Source: Pseudopedobacter saltans DSM 12145 (GTDB taxonomy: Bacteria; Bacteroidota; Bacteroidia; Sphingobacteriales; Sphingobacteriaceae). Taken from it: a stretch of 64,000 bases of DNA. Location of the stretch: assembly GCF_000190735.1 (NCBI RefSeq), contig NC_015177.1, positions 2,728,001-2,792,000 of the forward strand, in the 5' to 3' direction. The notes under the pieces are model-generated. The model did no database searches. It saw nothing but the letters and a program-made list of their open reading frames with translations, and was not told where the DNA came from. This document shows, in pieces, positions 17,720-26,725 of the stretch. The position numbers were made by a program, and so were the translations under genes. How positions within the stretch are numbered: the first letter of the stretch is position 1; each line of letters begins with the position of its first letter.

Positions 17720-18502
17720 TTATTCCTCCTCATGTGGCCGTCCCACAGTTTTTAACTGTCCTTCAACTTCAAATTTTTTGATCTTTAACTCAAAATGCTG
17801 TCCGAGATAAAATTTTCTGGCCATCTCGTTTGATGCTATTTCCTGCGGAGTTCCCGAAAGCATTATTTTACCTTCCGTCAGTAAATAAGCTCTGTCTGTA
17901 ATAGACAAAGTTTCGTTTACGTTATGGTCTGTAATAAGAATACCAATATTTCTATGTTTCAGCCTCGCAACAATGGTTTGAATTTCTTCTACCGCTATTG
18001 GGTCAACTCCAGCAAATGGCTCATCTAATAAAATAAATTTTGGATCTGCTGCCAGAGCTCTTGCTATTTCGGTCCTTCTACGCTCACCACCAGATAACAA
18101 ATCTCCTCTATTCTTTCTTACTTTATGTAAGCTAAATTCATCTATTAACTGTTCCAGCTTGTCTTTTTGCTCTGCTTTAGTAAGTTTAGTCATTTCTAAG
18201 ACAGCCATAATATTTTCTTCGACAGTAAGCTTTCTAAAAACAGATGCTTCCTGAGCCAGATAACCTATTCCTTTTTGCGCCCTACGATACATCGGATCTT
18301 CGGTAATCTCCAAATCCTCCAGATAAACATGCCCTTCATTAGGTTTTATCAAACCAACAATCATATAAAAAGACGTTGTTTTTCCGGCACCATTTGGTCC
18401 TAATAAACCAACAATCTCTCCCTGCGACACATGAAATGAAACATTGTTTACTACGGTACGCTGTTTATATTTCTTTACAAGGTTTTCTGCTCTTAACTTC
18501 AT
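17720..18502 (-). CDS. lptB: LPS export ABC transporter ATPase
   Basis: Cytoplasmic ATPase driving extraction of lipopolysaccharide from the inner membrane with LptF/LptG. Walker [10 protein letters not shown] is near residue 35, signature LLSGGERRR near 138 and Walker [17 protein letters not shown] near 157. The FAGVDPIAV block and the 240-260 length are typical of LptB. It starts 7 bp after recJ in the same direction. Other lpt genes are outside the window. Confidence 0.92.
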   Translation of the reverse strand: MKLRAENLVKKYKQRTVVNNVSFHVSQGEIVGLLGPNGAGKTTSFYMIVGLIKPNEGHVYLEDLEITEDPMYRRAQKGIGYLAQEASVFRKLTVEENIMAVLEMTKLTKAEQKDKLEQLIDEFSLHKVRKNRGDLLSGGERRRTEIARALAADPKFILLDEPFAGVDPIAVEEIQTIVARLKHRNIGILITDHNVNETLSITDRAYLLTEGKIMLSGTPQEIASNEMARKFYLGQHFELKIKKFEVEGQLKTVGRPHEEE

Positions 18503-18509
18503 AAAACTG

Positions 18510-20210
18510 TTAATAGGTTTTTATTCCTTTAATGTTCAATTGGATACTACGTCTGTCTTTCCAGACATTTTCTTCTATGGTATAACAAATATCAAATGGT
18601 GTTCCTCTATTGATTTGTTCCAGGTAATCTCCCAAACCAAAACCAATACATTCGAAAACCGAACTGTCCTTCTGCCTTACACTCATCTTTAAATGGTTGT
18701 TTCCAACAATAGAACCATAGCCATAAGAATATACTTCCCTTGTCATAAAAATGGGAACCATATTTTGAGGCCCAAATGGAGCAAACTGATTCAGTATCCT
18801 GAAAAACTTAGGAGTTATATCTGAAAGACCTATACATTTTTCAACACTGATCTGTTGTACCAACATTTCTTCTGTGATACTCGACGCTACTACTGTTTCA
18901 AACCGTTCGATAAATTTATTTACATTTTCCGGTTTCATTGTCAGCCCAGCGGCATATTTATGCCCGCCAAACTGCTCCAGCAGATCACTGCACTCGCAAA
19001 GCGCTTCGTATAAATCGTATCCCAAAACAGAGCGGGCAGAACCAGCTACATGCCCGTTAGAATCTGTTAAAACAACGGTTGGTTTATAGTATTTTTCTGT
19101 CAAACGACTCGCAACAATACCTATCACTCCTTTATGCCAGTTTTTATCGTAAACGACTGTCGATTTTCTGCCGATCATTTCCGGCGAACTGCCTATCATA
19201 TTCAAAGCTTGTTCGGTAATATTGGTATCGTATTCTTTACGCTCGGTATTTTTTAAATTGATAATAAAACCAGCATCTTCCGCCAGTTGGGTTGACGAAG
19301 CAATTAGAAGTCTTACGGAATGTTTCGCGTCATCTATCCTTCCTGCTGCATTAATCCTCGGACCAATTGAGAAAACAATATCGGAAATAGTAAATCTATC
19401 TGTCTTACCGGATAGTTCTATCAGAGCTTTCAGTCCGTTACATGGATTATTGTTCAGTTTTTGTAAGCCATAATAGGCTAGAACCCTATTTTCACCAGTA
19501 ATAGGAACAATATCAGACGCTATACTTACAGCAACCAAATCTAAATATTCGCAAACTTTTTCAAATGGGACATCATTTTTCTCTGCATATGCCTGAGCCA
19601 ATTTAAATCCTAATCCACAACCAGAAAGCTCTTTGTAAGGATAATTACAGTCGAGTCTTTTAGGATCAAGTACCGCTACGGCAGCCGGAATTTCCTCTCC
19701 CGGTAAATGGTGATCGCAGATAATAAAATCAATCCCTTTACTTTTTGCATACTCTACTTTATCTACTGCTTTTATCCCACAGTCTAACGCTATAATTAGA
19801 GAAACGTCATTATCAGCGGCAAAATCGATACCCTGAGAAGATATACCATAGCCTTCAATATATCTGTCGGGGATATAATAACTTATATTCGGATAAATTT
19901 CTTTAAAAAAAGAATACACCAAAGCCACAGAAGTAGTACCATCTACATCATAATCTCCATAAACAAGAATATTTTCATTTTCTCTTATAGCTTCTTCTAT
20001 TCTTGCAACTGCCTCTTCCATTCCGTTCATTAAAAACGGATCATGCAAATGCTGTAATTCGGGACGAAAAAATGCTTTCGCTTCAGAAAAAGAAGTTATT
20101 CCCCTGTTGTAAAGCATATGGGCAAGAATATCGCTAATATTCAACTCTTGTGCAAGTTTGTCAACTGCTTCAAAATTTGTTATTAAGTGCTCTGCCCACC
20201 TTTTTTCCAT
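18510..20210 (-). CDS. recJ: Single-stranded-DNA-specific exonuclease RecJ
   Basis: 5'-3' ssDNA exonuclease of recombination and mismatch repair. The DHH-family motifs are present: [32 protein letters not shown], then DHHA1 [11 protein letters not shown] and a C-terminal OB-like domain. I place the start at the ATG of MEKRWAEH (20210). An in-frame ATG 33 bp upstream (20243) would add an atypical MYIYWVTQCKY extension. With the chosen start it is 566 residues, the family norm. lptB follows 7 bp after its stop. Confidence 0.94.
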   Translation of the reverse strand: MEKRWAEHLITNFEAVDKLAQELNISDILAHMLYNRGITSFSEAKAFFRPELQHLHDPFLMNGMEEAVARIEEAIRENENILVYGDYDVDGTTSVALVYSFFKEIYPNISYYIPDRYIEGYGISSQGIDFAADNDVSLIIALDCGIKAVDKVEYAKSKGIDFIICDHHLPGEEIPAAVAVLDPKRLDCNYPYKELSGCGLGFKLAQAYAEKNDVPFEKVCEYLDLVAVSIASDIVPITGENRVLAYYGLQKLNNNPCNGLKALIELSGKTDRFTISDIVFSIGPRINAAGRIDDAKHSVRLLIASSTQLAEDAGFIINLKNTERKEYDTNITEQALNMIGSSPEMIGRKSTVVYDKNWHKGVIGIVASRLTEKYYKPTVVLTDSNGHVAGSARSVLGYDLYEALCECSDLLEQFGGHKYAAGLTMKPENVNKFIERFETVVASSITEEMLVQQISVEKCIGLSDITPKFFRILNQFAPFGPQNMVPIFMTREVYSYGYGSIVGNNHLKMSVRQKDSSVFECIGFGLGDYLEQINRGTPFDICYTIEENVWKDRRSIQLNIKGIKTY

Positions 20211-20270
20211 ATATTTGCATTGTGTAACCCAGTAAATATACAATAATCAATGGCATGATTACAACAAGAA

Positions 20271-21083
20271 ATGCAAGCTATTGATATATGGGCAATTATA
20301 ATTTTTAAGACTTTGGAACTACATACACTTGGCGAAGGGTCTTACTCGGTAGACTCTTCCAAAAAATTTATTCCCTTTAACCCGGACGTTGACAAAACCA
20401 GCGACAGGCCAGGATCGTTATTTATACATGTCAATCCTTTTCTGATAAAAACTGATAAAGAATTATTGGTTTTAGATACCGGACTTGGAATGAACAATAA
20501 AGATGGGAACTTAATTATTCATGAAAATATTAAAGCTGCAGGATACACTCCAGAAGATGTAACTAAGGTGCTAATGAGTCATCTTCATTATGATCATAGT
20601 GGAGGAATGGTGTGGAATAAGAACGGAAAATTGGAACCCTCATTCCCCAACGCAGAATACATAATAAATGCTCAGGAATGGGAACATGCCTACTCTGCAA
20701 ATTCCAGATCTTACAGAACAGAAATATTTGATGTTATACAACGCTCGGGGCAAATTATACTAATAGAAGGTAGCGGTATTTTAACTGACGAAATAAGTTA
20801 TGAATTAACCGGCGGACATTCAGAATTCCATCAGGTCTTTCATATCCTTTCTGGTGGCGAACATTACTTTTTTGGTGGAGATATCCTTCCTGAACCAGAG
20901 CAATTGATTAGAAATTTCGTCGCGAAATATGATTTCGATGGTAAATTGGCAAAAGATTTAAGAACAGAATACGGAAAAAAAGCTGCGGCAGAAAACTGGA
21001 TCTGTTTATATTATCATTCTAAAGGAAAAACTGCAAGTCGTGTTAGTGGTGATGAGCATGGATTTAAAATCGAACCTGTTTAA
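20271..21083 (+). CDS. MBL-fold metallo-hydrolase
   Basis: A metallo-beta-lactamase-fold hydrolase. The metal-binding motif HLHYDH is in LMSHLHYDHSGGM, a further ligand His in TGGHSEFH and the Asp/His pair in FGGDILP near residue 205. The fold begins at LELHTLGEGSYSVD. The only in-frame ATG (20271) adds an unlikely N-terminus (MQAIDIWAIIIFKT). A TTG at 20313 just before LELHTL could be the true start. There is no signal peptide, so it is cytoplasmic. It is divergent from recJ and its substrate is unknown. Confidence 0.82.
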   Translation: MQAIDIWAIIIFKTLELHTLGEGSYSVDSSKKFIPFNPDVDKTSDRPGSLFIHVNPFLIKTDKELLVLDTGLGMNNKDGNLIIHENIKAAGYTPEDVTKVLMSHLHYDHSGGMVWNKNGKLEPSFPNAEYIINAQEWEHAYSANSRSYRTEIFDVIQRSGQIILIEGSGILTDEISYELTGGHSEFHQVFHILSGGEHYFFGGDILPEPEQLIRNFVAKYDFDGKLAKDLRTEYGKKAAAENWICLYYHSKGKTASRVSGDEHGFKIEPV

Positions 21084-21133
21084 AGTATTTAGATTTATTA
21101 TTTAAACGTTGCCTTTAAACTACAAATTATATT

Positions 21134-21167
21134 TTCCTGAAATGCAGAAGTTCTGCTATTTCAGGAA
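21134..21167 (+). terminator. Hairpin after the MBL gene
   Basis: TTCCTGAAAT-GCAGAA pairs with TTCTGC-T-ATTTCAGGAA, a 16-bp stem with one bulged base, 50 bp after the stop. No clear U-tract follows, so termination is likely but not certain. It lies in the spacer between convergent genes. Confidence 0.55.
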
Positions 21168-21217
21168 GTGTATTTCATTCCAGCCTAAAAGGGAACAAAT
21201 AAATTTCAAAACTGTAC

Positions 21218-21625
21218 CTAATATCCCAGATTGCTGTAAATTTCCTTTATTTTATCTGTTGTAAGCGGTTTTGATATAAATTTCCGAACGGTAGAATAAG
21301 TCTGCGACTTTGTTATGTCATCGTTATAAACAGAAGAAGAGAGCATATTGATATGTATATCTTTTCCCATTCGATCTTTTATTTTATCAAAAGCATCCAA
21401 AAATTGCCAGCCGTTCATAACAGGCATATTAATATCTAAAAGAATAATATCCGGGAGTTTTTCTGTGTTTCCGATATTACTTTCTAAAAAATCCATTCCC
21501 TCTTTTCCGTTTAAACAAGTAGAGACAACAGCAGGTGGCTCAATTCTATCTATAAGCTTAGTGGCAATGAAATTATTGATTTCATCATCATCGATAATCA
21601 ATATCTTTAAGGTTTCGTTCGACAT
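21218..21625 (-). CDS. Stand-alone response regulator
   Basis: A single receiver domain (135 residues) with no output domain. The acidic pocket is D12-D14 (IDDDE), the phospho-acceptor is D64 in LLDINMP, and the conserved Lys is K119 in SKPL. Such lone receivers of the Rcp1/CheY type pass phosphate to other proteins. It lies 276 bp downstream of a sensor that lacks a kinase ATPase domain and in the same direction as a full-length paralogue, so one or both are plausible partners. Confidence 0.9.
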   Translation of the reverse strand: MSNETLKILIIDDDEINNFIATKLIDRIEPPAVVSTCLNGKEGMDFLESNIGNTEKLPDIILLDINMPVMNGWQFLDAFDKIKDRMGKDIHINMLSSSVYNDDITKSQTYSTVRKFISKPLTTDKIKEIYSNLGY

Positions 21626-21901
21626 TCCACTGGCTTTTACGATAGTAATCTTTAAAAGTTATTTCTAAATACAATTTGCTATTCATTCTTTATTCAACTT
21701 ACTGCCTCATATAATTTAAAAAGCAGCTATAACATTTTCACATTTAAGTCTTCGAAAAAGAACAAATATCACTAAAATTAATTTTAACTCTAAAAAATTT
21801 TTTTTATAAAAATTAAATTATTAATTAGCTGTTCTAAGATAGTAAAATCATTCAATCTAAAAAAGTATCAACATTTTATATACCAAAAAAGTTTATTTGA
21901 A

Positions 21902-23593
21902 TTATTTTCTAGAGGTGACAAGGATTAAATCTTCTAGCGTGTCTTTAAGACGTTGAACAGAGATATGGATTTTATTTACAATATCATTGTTTGCTTCCTT
22001 ATCAATACAATCAACATCGTAAAAATCCATCAGACTTTCCAGGTTTACAATCGGTGCCCGGATATTATGAGAGGTTATATATGCAAATTTCTCAAGTTCA
22101 GAATTAGTTGTTTCTAATTCTTTTGAAAGTTCATCTAAATGTTCTTCTTTCTGCTTTATTTCAGAAATATCTATTAACATCCCAGTATATATCAGCGGTG
22201 AATTTTCGTCATCAAATTTTCTGGCTTTAATGGTTAGCAGTTTCCATTGAAAAGTTTCCCCTATTTTTATTCTAATTTCCTCTCTGAAATTTTCTGGCAG
22301 TAAATCGACAAACATATCTAACTTGTCCTGATCTTCTGTATGCAGTGCATTTTTGAATTGGTAAATCGAAGTATAGCTATCGATATCATCATTATACCCT
22401 AAAAAAGAAAAAGAATTAGATAGACGGTTCCAATCCCAGAGTAAGATACCCGCATTATTCAATATTAGCCTTAGACTTTCTTCGTTAAACCTGCTCTTCG
22501 TATCCATTTCCATAACCTTTTGTTGTTCTCGAACGAGATTATGTTTTATAAAAACGCTTCTGATAAAAAAGAATAAAGCAACTACCAGCAATAAGCCTAT
22601 CAAATAAACAGAAACTTTAGCATACATAAATACTTTATTTTCAGGAAAATAAAGTAAATCCTCTGTACTTTTATGTACCGTCGTTATTCCCAGTTGAGAG
22701 AAACGTTTTAAAATAAACTCCCATCTGCCTTTATTCATATGCCCAATCTCAACCAAATTAGGGCGTATCAGCTTTTCCATCACCAAAAACTCTTTTCTGA
22801 GCATTTGTCTGTCTATCCCGCGTTCCTTAACTCCTGGCAATTTTAGAATATAGTCAATTATTTCATCTGGATGTTCCAATGCATATTCCCACCCTCTTAA
22901 TGATGCTCGTTTAAATTTCTCTGTCCTTTCCGGATAATCTCTGGTTTCGCTTTCTGACGTAAAAAGAACGTCTCCATAAAAATCCACACCATAATCTGAT
23001 GGATCGATTTGTATTGGCTTATATCCTTCTTTTTCGTATTTAAAAGGTTCAAACGCTTTATATACGATTAAAGCAGCTATGGTAGAATCTTTAAAAAAGC
23101 GATCAATATTTAAGGGAACAACTGCAATAGAATCTTGAGGAATACCTTCATTTTGAAGTAGAGACTTTAAGATTATACTTCCCATTTCTGCTGCCATAAT
23201 CTTCTTGCCAGATAAATCTGTAGGTTTGGAAACTCCTCTGCCTTCCAAAGAAAGGATAGAATACGGGGAATGCTGAAAGATACAGGCGAGAACCTTAACA
23301 GGCTTTCCCTGCATATATGATAACAAAACATCACTACCGAACACGCCATATTGGGCCTCACCAGAAAGGACAATATCCACAGATGAATGCCCTGGAGTAT
23401 ATTCCTGAATTTTAACTTTTAGATTTTCATTTTCATAAAAACCTTTTTTCTGTGCAGCATAATATCCAGCGAATTGGAATTGATGTTTCCACCTTAACTG
23501 TAAGTTTACCGTATCTCCCTGCCCATAACTTGATTGCACTAAAATTAAAATTAATGAAGCTACTACAAAGACAATTTTACGATACGAGGCCAT
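21902..23593 (-). CDS. NMT1/THI5-like sensor with truncated histidine kinase
   Basis: A 563-residue membrane sensor. After a signal peptide (cut after SSYGQ, about residue 25), an NMT1/THI5-like periplasmic binding domain (about 30-280) begins with LRWKHQFQFAGYYAA. One membrane helix (about 323-345), a PAS-like domain (about 370-480) and a DHp region with the phospho-acceptor H509 in YITSHNIRAP follow. The protein stops at SRK, right after the second DHp helix, and the expected HATPase domain is missing. The following 276 bp are AT-rich and hold no remnant of it. It is a paralogue of 24376-26589. The ligand is unknown; the domain class binds pyrimidine-like precursors in transporters. Confidence 0.82.
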   Translation of the reverse strand: MASYRKIVFVVASLILILVQSSYGQGDTVNLQLRWKHQFQFAGYYAAQKKGFYENENLKVKIQEYTPGHSSVDIVLSGEAQYGVFGSDVLLSYMQGKPVKVLACIFQHSPYSILSLEGRGVSKPTDLSGKKIMAAEMGSIILKSLLQNEGIPQDSIAVVPLNIDRFFKDSTIAALIVYKAFEPFKYEKEGYKPIQIDPSDYGVDFYGDVLFTSESETRDYPERTEKFKRASLRGWEYALEHPDEIIDYILKLPGVKERGIDRQMLRKEFLVMEKLIRPNLVEIGHMNKGRWEFILKRFSQLGITTVHKSTEDLLYFPENKVFMYAKVSVYLIGLLLVVALFFFIRSVFIKHNLVREQQKVMEMDTKSRFNEESLRLILNNAGILLWDWNRLSNSFSFLGYNDDIDSYTSIYQFKNALHTEDQDKLDMFVDLLPENFREEIRIKIGETFQWKLLTIKARKFDDENSPLIYTGMLIDISEIKQKEEHLDELSKELETTNSELEKFAYITSHNIRAPIVNLESLMDFYDVDCIDKEANNDIVNKIHISVQRLKDTLEDLILVTSRK

Positions 23594-23654
23594 TTAACGA
23601 TTTTATTGGCCTAAACTATCCAAAAAAAACAAATTTTACAATCTGATAAAACGC

Positions 23655-23681
23655 AAAAGGCCCACCAATAGTGAGCCTTTT
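23655..23681 (-). terminator. Terminator after yceI-like gene
   Basis: AAAAGGCCCAC and GTGAGCCTTTT form an 11-bp stem with one mismatch and a 5-nt loop. It lies 22 bp beyond the YceI stop on the - strand and separates it from the truncated sensor gene. Confidence 0.75.
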
Positions 23682-23702
23682 ATTTATTTTCTAGGGACTT
23701 AA

Positions 23703-24284
23703 CTATTTTTTTGCTACAATATTAATATTTAGCTCAAAATCGTTGTCGATTGCTTTATCGCCTAAGCTGTCAAAAAAGCTATTAGAACCGTATTTTATAT
23801 CATATTTCGTTCTGTCAACTTTAACATTTTTTGCAACAGCAGTAAGAACACCATTGTTTAATGTTACAGTTGCTGGGAAAGAAATCTCATTAGTAATGTC
23901 TTTAATCGTTAATTTTCCAACAACAGTTTGTGTACCGTTTACTACTTTACCCAATTTAGTAATTACAAATTTTGCTGTAGGGAATTTATCAGCAGCAAAA
24001 AAGTCTTCACTTTTAAGATGTCCTTCCAATTTTGTCGCCCATTCTCCTTGTACATCTAATGCTTTTATAGAAGTGGTGTTAATAGCGAAGTTTCCTCCTT
24101 TTAATCCACCATTGTAATTTAAAACACCAGAAGATAATTTCACTACTCCGTTATGAGCTCCGGTTACTTTACGACCAATCCATTCTATTGAAGATTTTTC
24201 CGTATCTACTTTGTAAGATTGTGCTTTTGCTGTAAATACTGTAAATACAGCAACTAAAGCTATTAGTAATACTTTTTTGTTCAT
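23703..24284 (-). CDS. YceI-family periplasmic lipid-binding protein
   Basis: A 193-residue exported protein with a signal peptide MNKKVLLIALVAVFTVFTAKA, then a YceI lipocalin-like barrel. The start YKVDTEKSSIEWIGRKVTG, the block HLKSEDFFAADKFPTA and the end FELNINIVAKK are typical of the family. YceI proteins bind isoprenoid-type lipids in the periplasm; the ligand here is unknown. It lies between the two paralogous sensors but has its own promoter and terminator. Confidence 0.92.
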   Translation of the reverse strand: MNKKVLLIALVAVFTVFTAKAQSYKVDTEKSSIEWIGRKVTGAHNGVVKLSSGVLNYNGGLKGGNFAINTTSIKALDVQGEWATKLEGHLKSEDFFAADKFPTAKFVITKLGKVVNGTQTVVGKLTIKDITNEISFPATVTLNNGVLTAVAKNVKVDRTKYDIKYGSNSFFDSLGDKAIDNDFELNINIVAKK

Positions 24285-24301
24285 ATCTTAATTATGTGGC
24301 A

Positions 24302-24332
24302 CAAACATAAAAACAAGAATTAGATGTTACAA
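24302..24332 (-). promoter_or_regulatory. Bacteroidetes-type promoter of the yceI-like gene
   Basis: On the - strand, TTG (24330-24332), a 20-bp spacer and TATGTTTG (24302-24309) fit the phylum's -33/-7 pattern TTTG ... TAnnTTTG. The -7 box ends 17 bp before the start codon, leaving a short leader. Confidence 0.55.
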
Positions 24333-24375
24333 CATATATTTACAATTCTAGATTCTATTTACAATCTATTGACAG

Positions 24376-26589
24376 TTAAAGTTCCTTTAGAAAAGCTATT
24401 GTAAACGTTGTACCTACACCTAATTCACTGTTTACAAATAATTTACCAGACAAAGACTCGACCTGAGATTTCACCAGGAACAGACCAATTCCTTTCCCTT
24501 GTATACTAGGTTCAAAACGTTGATATAGCTCAAAAAGTCGCTGACCGTTCTTTTTCAAATCCATTCCAATTCCATTATCCGACACTTTGAGATATACATA
24601 ACGGTCATCTTCATATGTTGATATGTGTATAGTTAATTTCCTTTCTTTATCCCGATACTTAATAGCATTGGTAAGCATGTTTAAAAAAATACTTTCCAGG
24701 TAGCTTCTTGTATATTTAAAATCCTGAGTTTTAAAATCCAAAATAATTGAAGGATTTATTCGCTCTATTTCAAGATTTATTGATCGGCAGATGTCCTCAA
24801 AAACACATTTGAAATTTACCGTATCCAATTTGGGTAAATCTTTTCTGGAATTTGAAACAATTTCTATCAGGTCATTTAAGGTATCATTTAGCTTCGTTAC
24901 AGACGCATCCAGTTTTTCAAAAATCTGAACATTATTTTCTGTTAACTCCTTCTTTTCGAACATTGACATAAGCGCTACAATATTAACCACCGGAGCCCTT
25001 AAATTATGTGATGTAATATAAGCGAACTTCTTAAGCTCTTTATTACTATGCATAAGCTCTTCGGATAATTGTAGAAGTGAAGACTCCTGCTTTTTAATAT
25101 TATCTATATTTACAACAACGCCATATAGCTTTCTGCCCTTTTTTACTTCTGTTTTAATTACTCGGAAAGAAATCAATACATGTATTTCATCACCATTACT
25201 ATTCAATAGTCTAAGCTGATGCATGCTTAGTCTTCTGATACCCGCAAAATTTGTTTTTAGCGATTTTTTTAATATCGGAATATCTTGCGGATGTATAAAA
25301 TCAAAAATATTTTTACGGATAGGCAGACTAAAAAAGTCTAGGCCTAATAAGAAGCACCATTGCTTACTTATCGTAAATTCTTGTGTGTATACATCCCATT
25401 CCCACAAGCCAATATTAGCTCCTTTTATAGCGAGTTTTAGCTTAAGTTCATTCTGTCTGGCGATTTCCTCAGCTATCTTTCTATTTTCAACTTCGTCCTT
25501 TAATTCCTTTGTTTTTTTATTTACGATCTTCACTAATCTCCTGTTCCAAATAAAAATTACAGAAAATAATGCAGCAACAAAAACAGCTATTAGTATTATT
25601 GTATAACTAATCTTTTCCCAATTTATCTCCTTTTTCTCAAAAACTAATCCATCTATAGATGCCGAAGCAGGTACAATCTTTAGCTCTTTGTACATGTCCA
25701 GCATATTCTGAAATCTTCCGGTATTGATATGGCCTATCTCTACCAGATTCGAATAAATAAGGTTCTCGGTTTCGTTTGCCTCAAACTCAAGATGCTCGCG
25801 GGTAATATTTCTTTCCTTTACTCCCGGTAGTCCAAGAATGTAGGTAATCATCTCTTCTTTATGAGCTAGTGCATATTCCCAACCTTTTATACTTGCTCTG
25901 TTAAATGCTTCGACTACATCCGCGTTATTTTCAGCATACCTTTTAGAAGTAAAGATCAAATCTCCATAAAAATCTAATCCGTAATCCCGAGGGCTTATTA
26001 AATAGACTTCATAACCCTTTTTTTTTAACTGAAAAGGTTCCACAGTCGAGTAGGCGGATATAGCATCTACCTTTTCATCGATCAGATCCTGATTATTCCA
26101 AGAATGTTTCATGAGTTTTATAGAATCTGGAGGGATACCTTCGCGAAAAAACAACGAACGTAAAAGAAACCATCCCTGATCGCCGGAGGCCATTACCTTT
26201 CTCTTGTATAAATTTAAAGGACTTCTGATTCCCGACTTTTTCAGTGTCATAAAAGTATACGGAGAATGTTGAAATATTACCGAAGTAACAACTACGGGAC
26301 TTCCCTCGATATAGTTATATAAAATATCAGAACCAGTAATACCAAAGTCTGCATGTCCCTGAGTTACTTCACGCAATACAGATTTTTGGTCTCCCCCTTC
26401 AATAAAATGAACATCTAACCCCTCCTTTTCATAAAACTTCTTTATATGAGCCGCATAATAACCCGCAAACTGGAATTGATGATACCATTTTAATTGTAAG
26501 TTTATCCGCTCTTGTGGTTGGGCGGCAACATAAAAACAAGTAGAAATAATTATAAAACAGGTAAAAACAAATTGGATTAGATTTCTCAT
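24376..26589 (-). CDS. NMT1/THI5-like sensor histidine kinase (full length)
   Basis: A hybrid sensor: signal peptide, NMT1/THI5-like periplasmic domain beginning LQLKWYHQFQFAGYYAA, membrane helix (about 335-360), coiled-coil, PAS domain with PAC-like end, DHp (His in YITSHNLRAP) and a complete HATPase with N box LTNAIKYRD, G1 DNGIG and G2 GKGIGL. The start at 26589 (MRNLIQFVF) gives 737 residues and a normal signal peptide. An in-frame ATG at 26625 adds MDYVHCIVLSAC, which looks untranslated. It has no receiver domain, so it should phosphorylate a separate regulator such as the one at 21218-21625. Confidence 0.85.
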   Translation of the reverse strand: MRNLIQFVFTCFIIISTCFYVAAQPQERINLQLKWYHQFQFAGYYAAHIKKFYEKEGLDVHFIEGGDQKSVLREVTQGHADFGITGSDILYNYIEGSPVVVTSVIFQHSPYTFMTLKKSGIRSPLNLYKRKVMASGDQGWFLLRSLFFREGIPPDSIKLMKHSWNNQDLIDEKVDAISAYSTVEPFQLKKKGYEVYLISPRDYGLDFYGDLIFTSKRYAENNADVVEAFNRASIKGWEYALAHKEEMITYILGLPGVKERNITREHLEFEANETENLIYSNLVEIGHINTGRFQNMLDMYKELKIVPASASIDGLVFEKKEINWEKISYTIILIAVFVAALFSVIFIWNRRLVKIVNKKTKELKDEVENRKIAEEIARQNELKLKLAIKGANIGLWEWDVYTQEFTISKQWCFLLGLDFFSLPIRKNIFDFIHPQDIPILKKSLKTNFAGIRRLSMHQLRLLNSNGDEIHVLISFRVIKTEVKKGRKLYGVVVNIDNIKKQESSLLQLSEELMHSNKELKKFAYITSHNLRAPVVNIVALMSMFEKKELTENNVQIFEKLDASVTKLNDTLNDLIEIVSNSRKDLPKLDTVNFKCVFEDICRSINLEIERINPSIILDFKTQDFKYTRSYLESIFLNMLTNAIKYRDKERKLTIHISTYEDDRYVYLKVSDNGIGMDLKKNGQRLFELYQRFEPSIQGKGIGLFLVKSQVESLSGKLFVNSELGVGTTFTIAFLKEL

Positions 26590-26640
26590 ACATGCACTCA
26601 GTACAATGCAATGTACATAATCCATTCAACAAATTCTAGT

Positions 26641-26648
26641 GGGGGGGG
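26641..26648. repeat. Homopolymer G8 (C8 on the gene strand)
   Basis: Eight consecutive G in otherwise AT-rich spacer, 52 bp upstream of the sensor-kinase start. It is a possible slipped-strand mispairing site affecting promoter or leader length. A sequencing artefact in tract length is also possible. Confidence 0.5.
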
Positions 26649-26663
26649 AATTGGATTTAAAGA

Positions 26664-26701
26664 GTTAACACAAAAGATTCTAGCAAACCTTTTGTGTTAA
26701 C
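26664..26701 (-). terminator. Perfect 13-bp hairpin after gcvP
   Basis: GTTAACACAAAAG and CTTTTGTGTTAAC are perfect inverted repeats with a 12-nt loop, starting 25 bp after the gcvP stop. The tail is only moderately T-rich (CTCTTTAAA). It is probably the gcvP terminator. Confidence 0.65.
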
Positions 26702-26725
26702 ATTAATTATCGACCTTATGGAATT

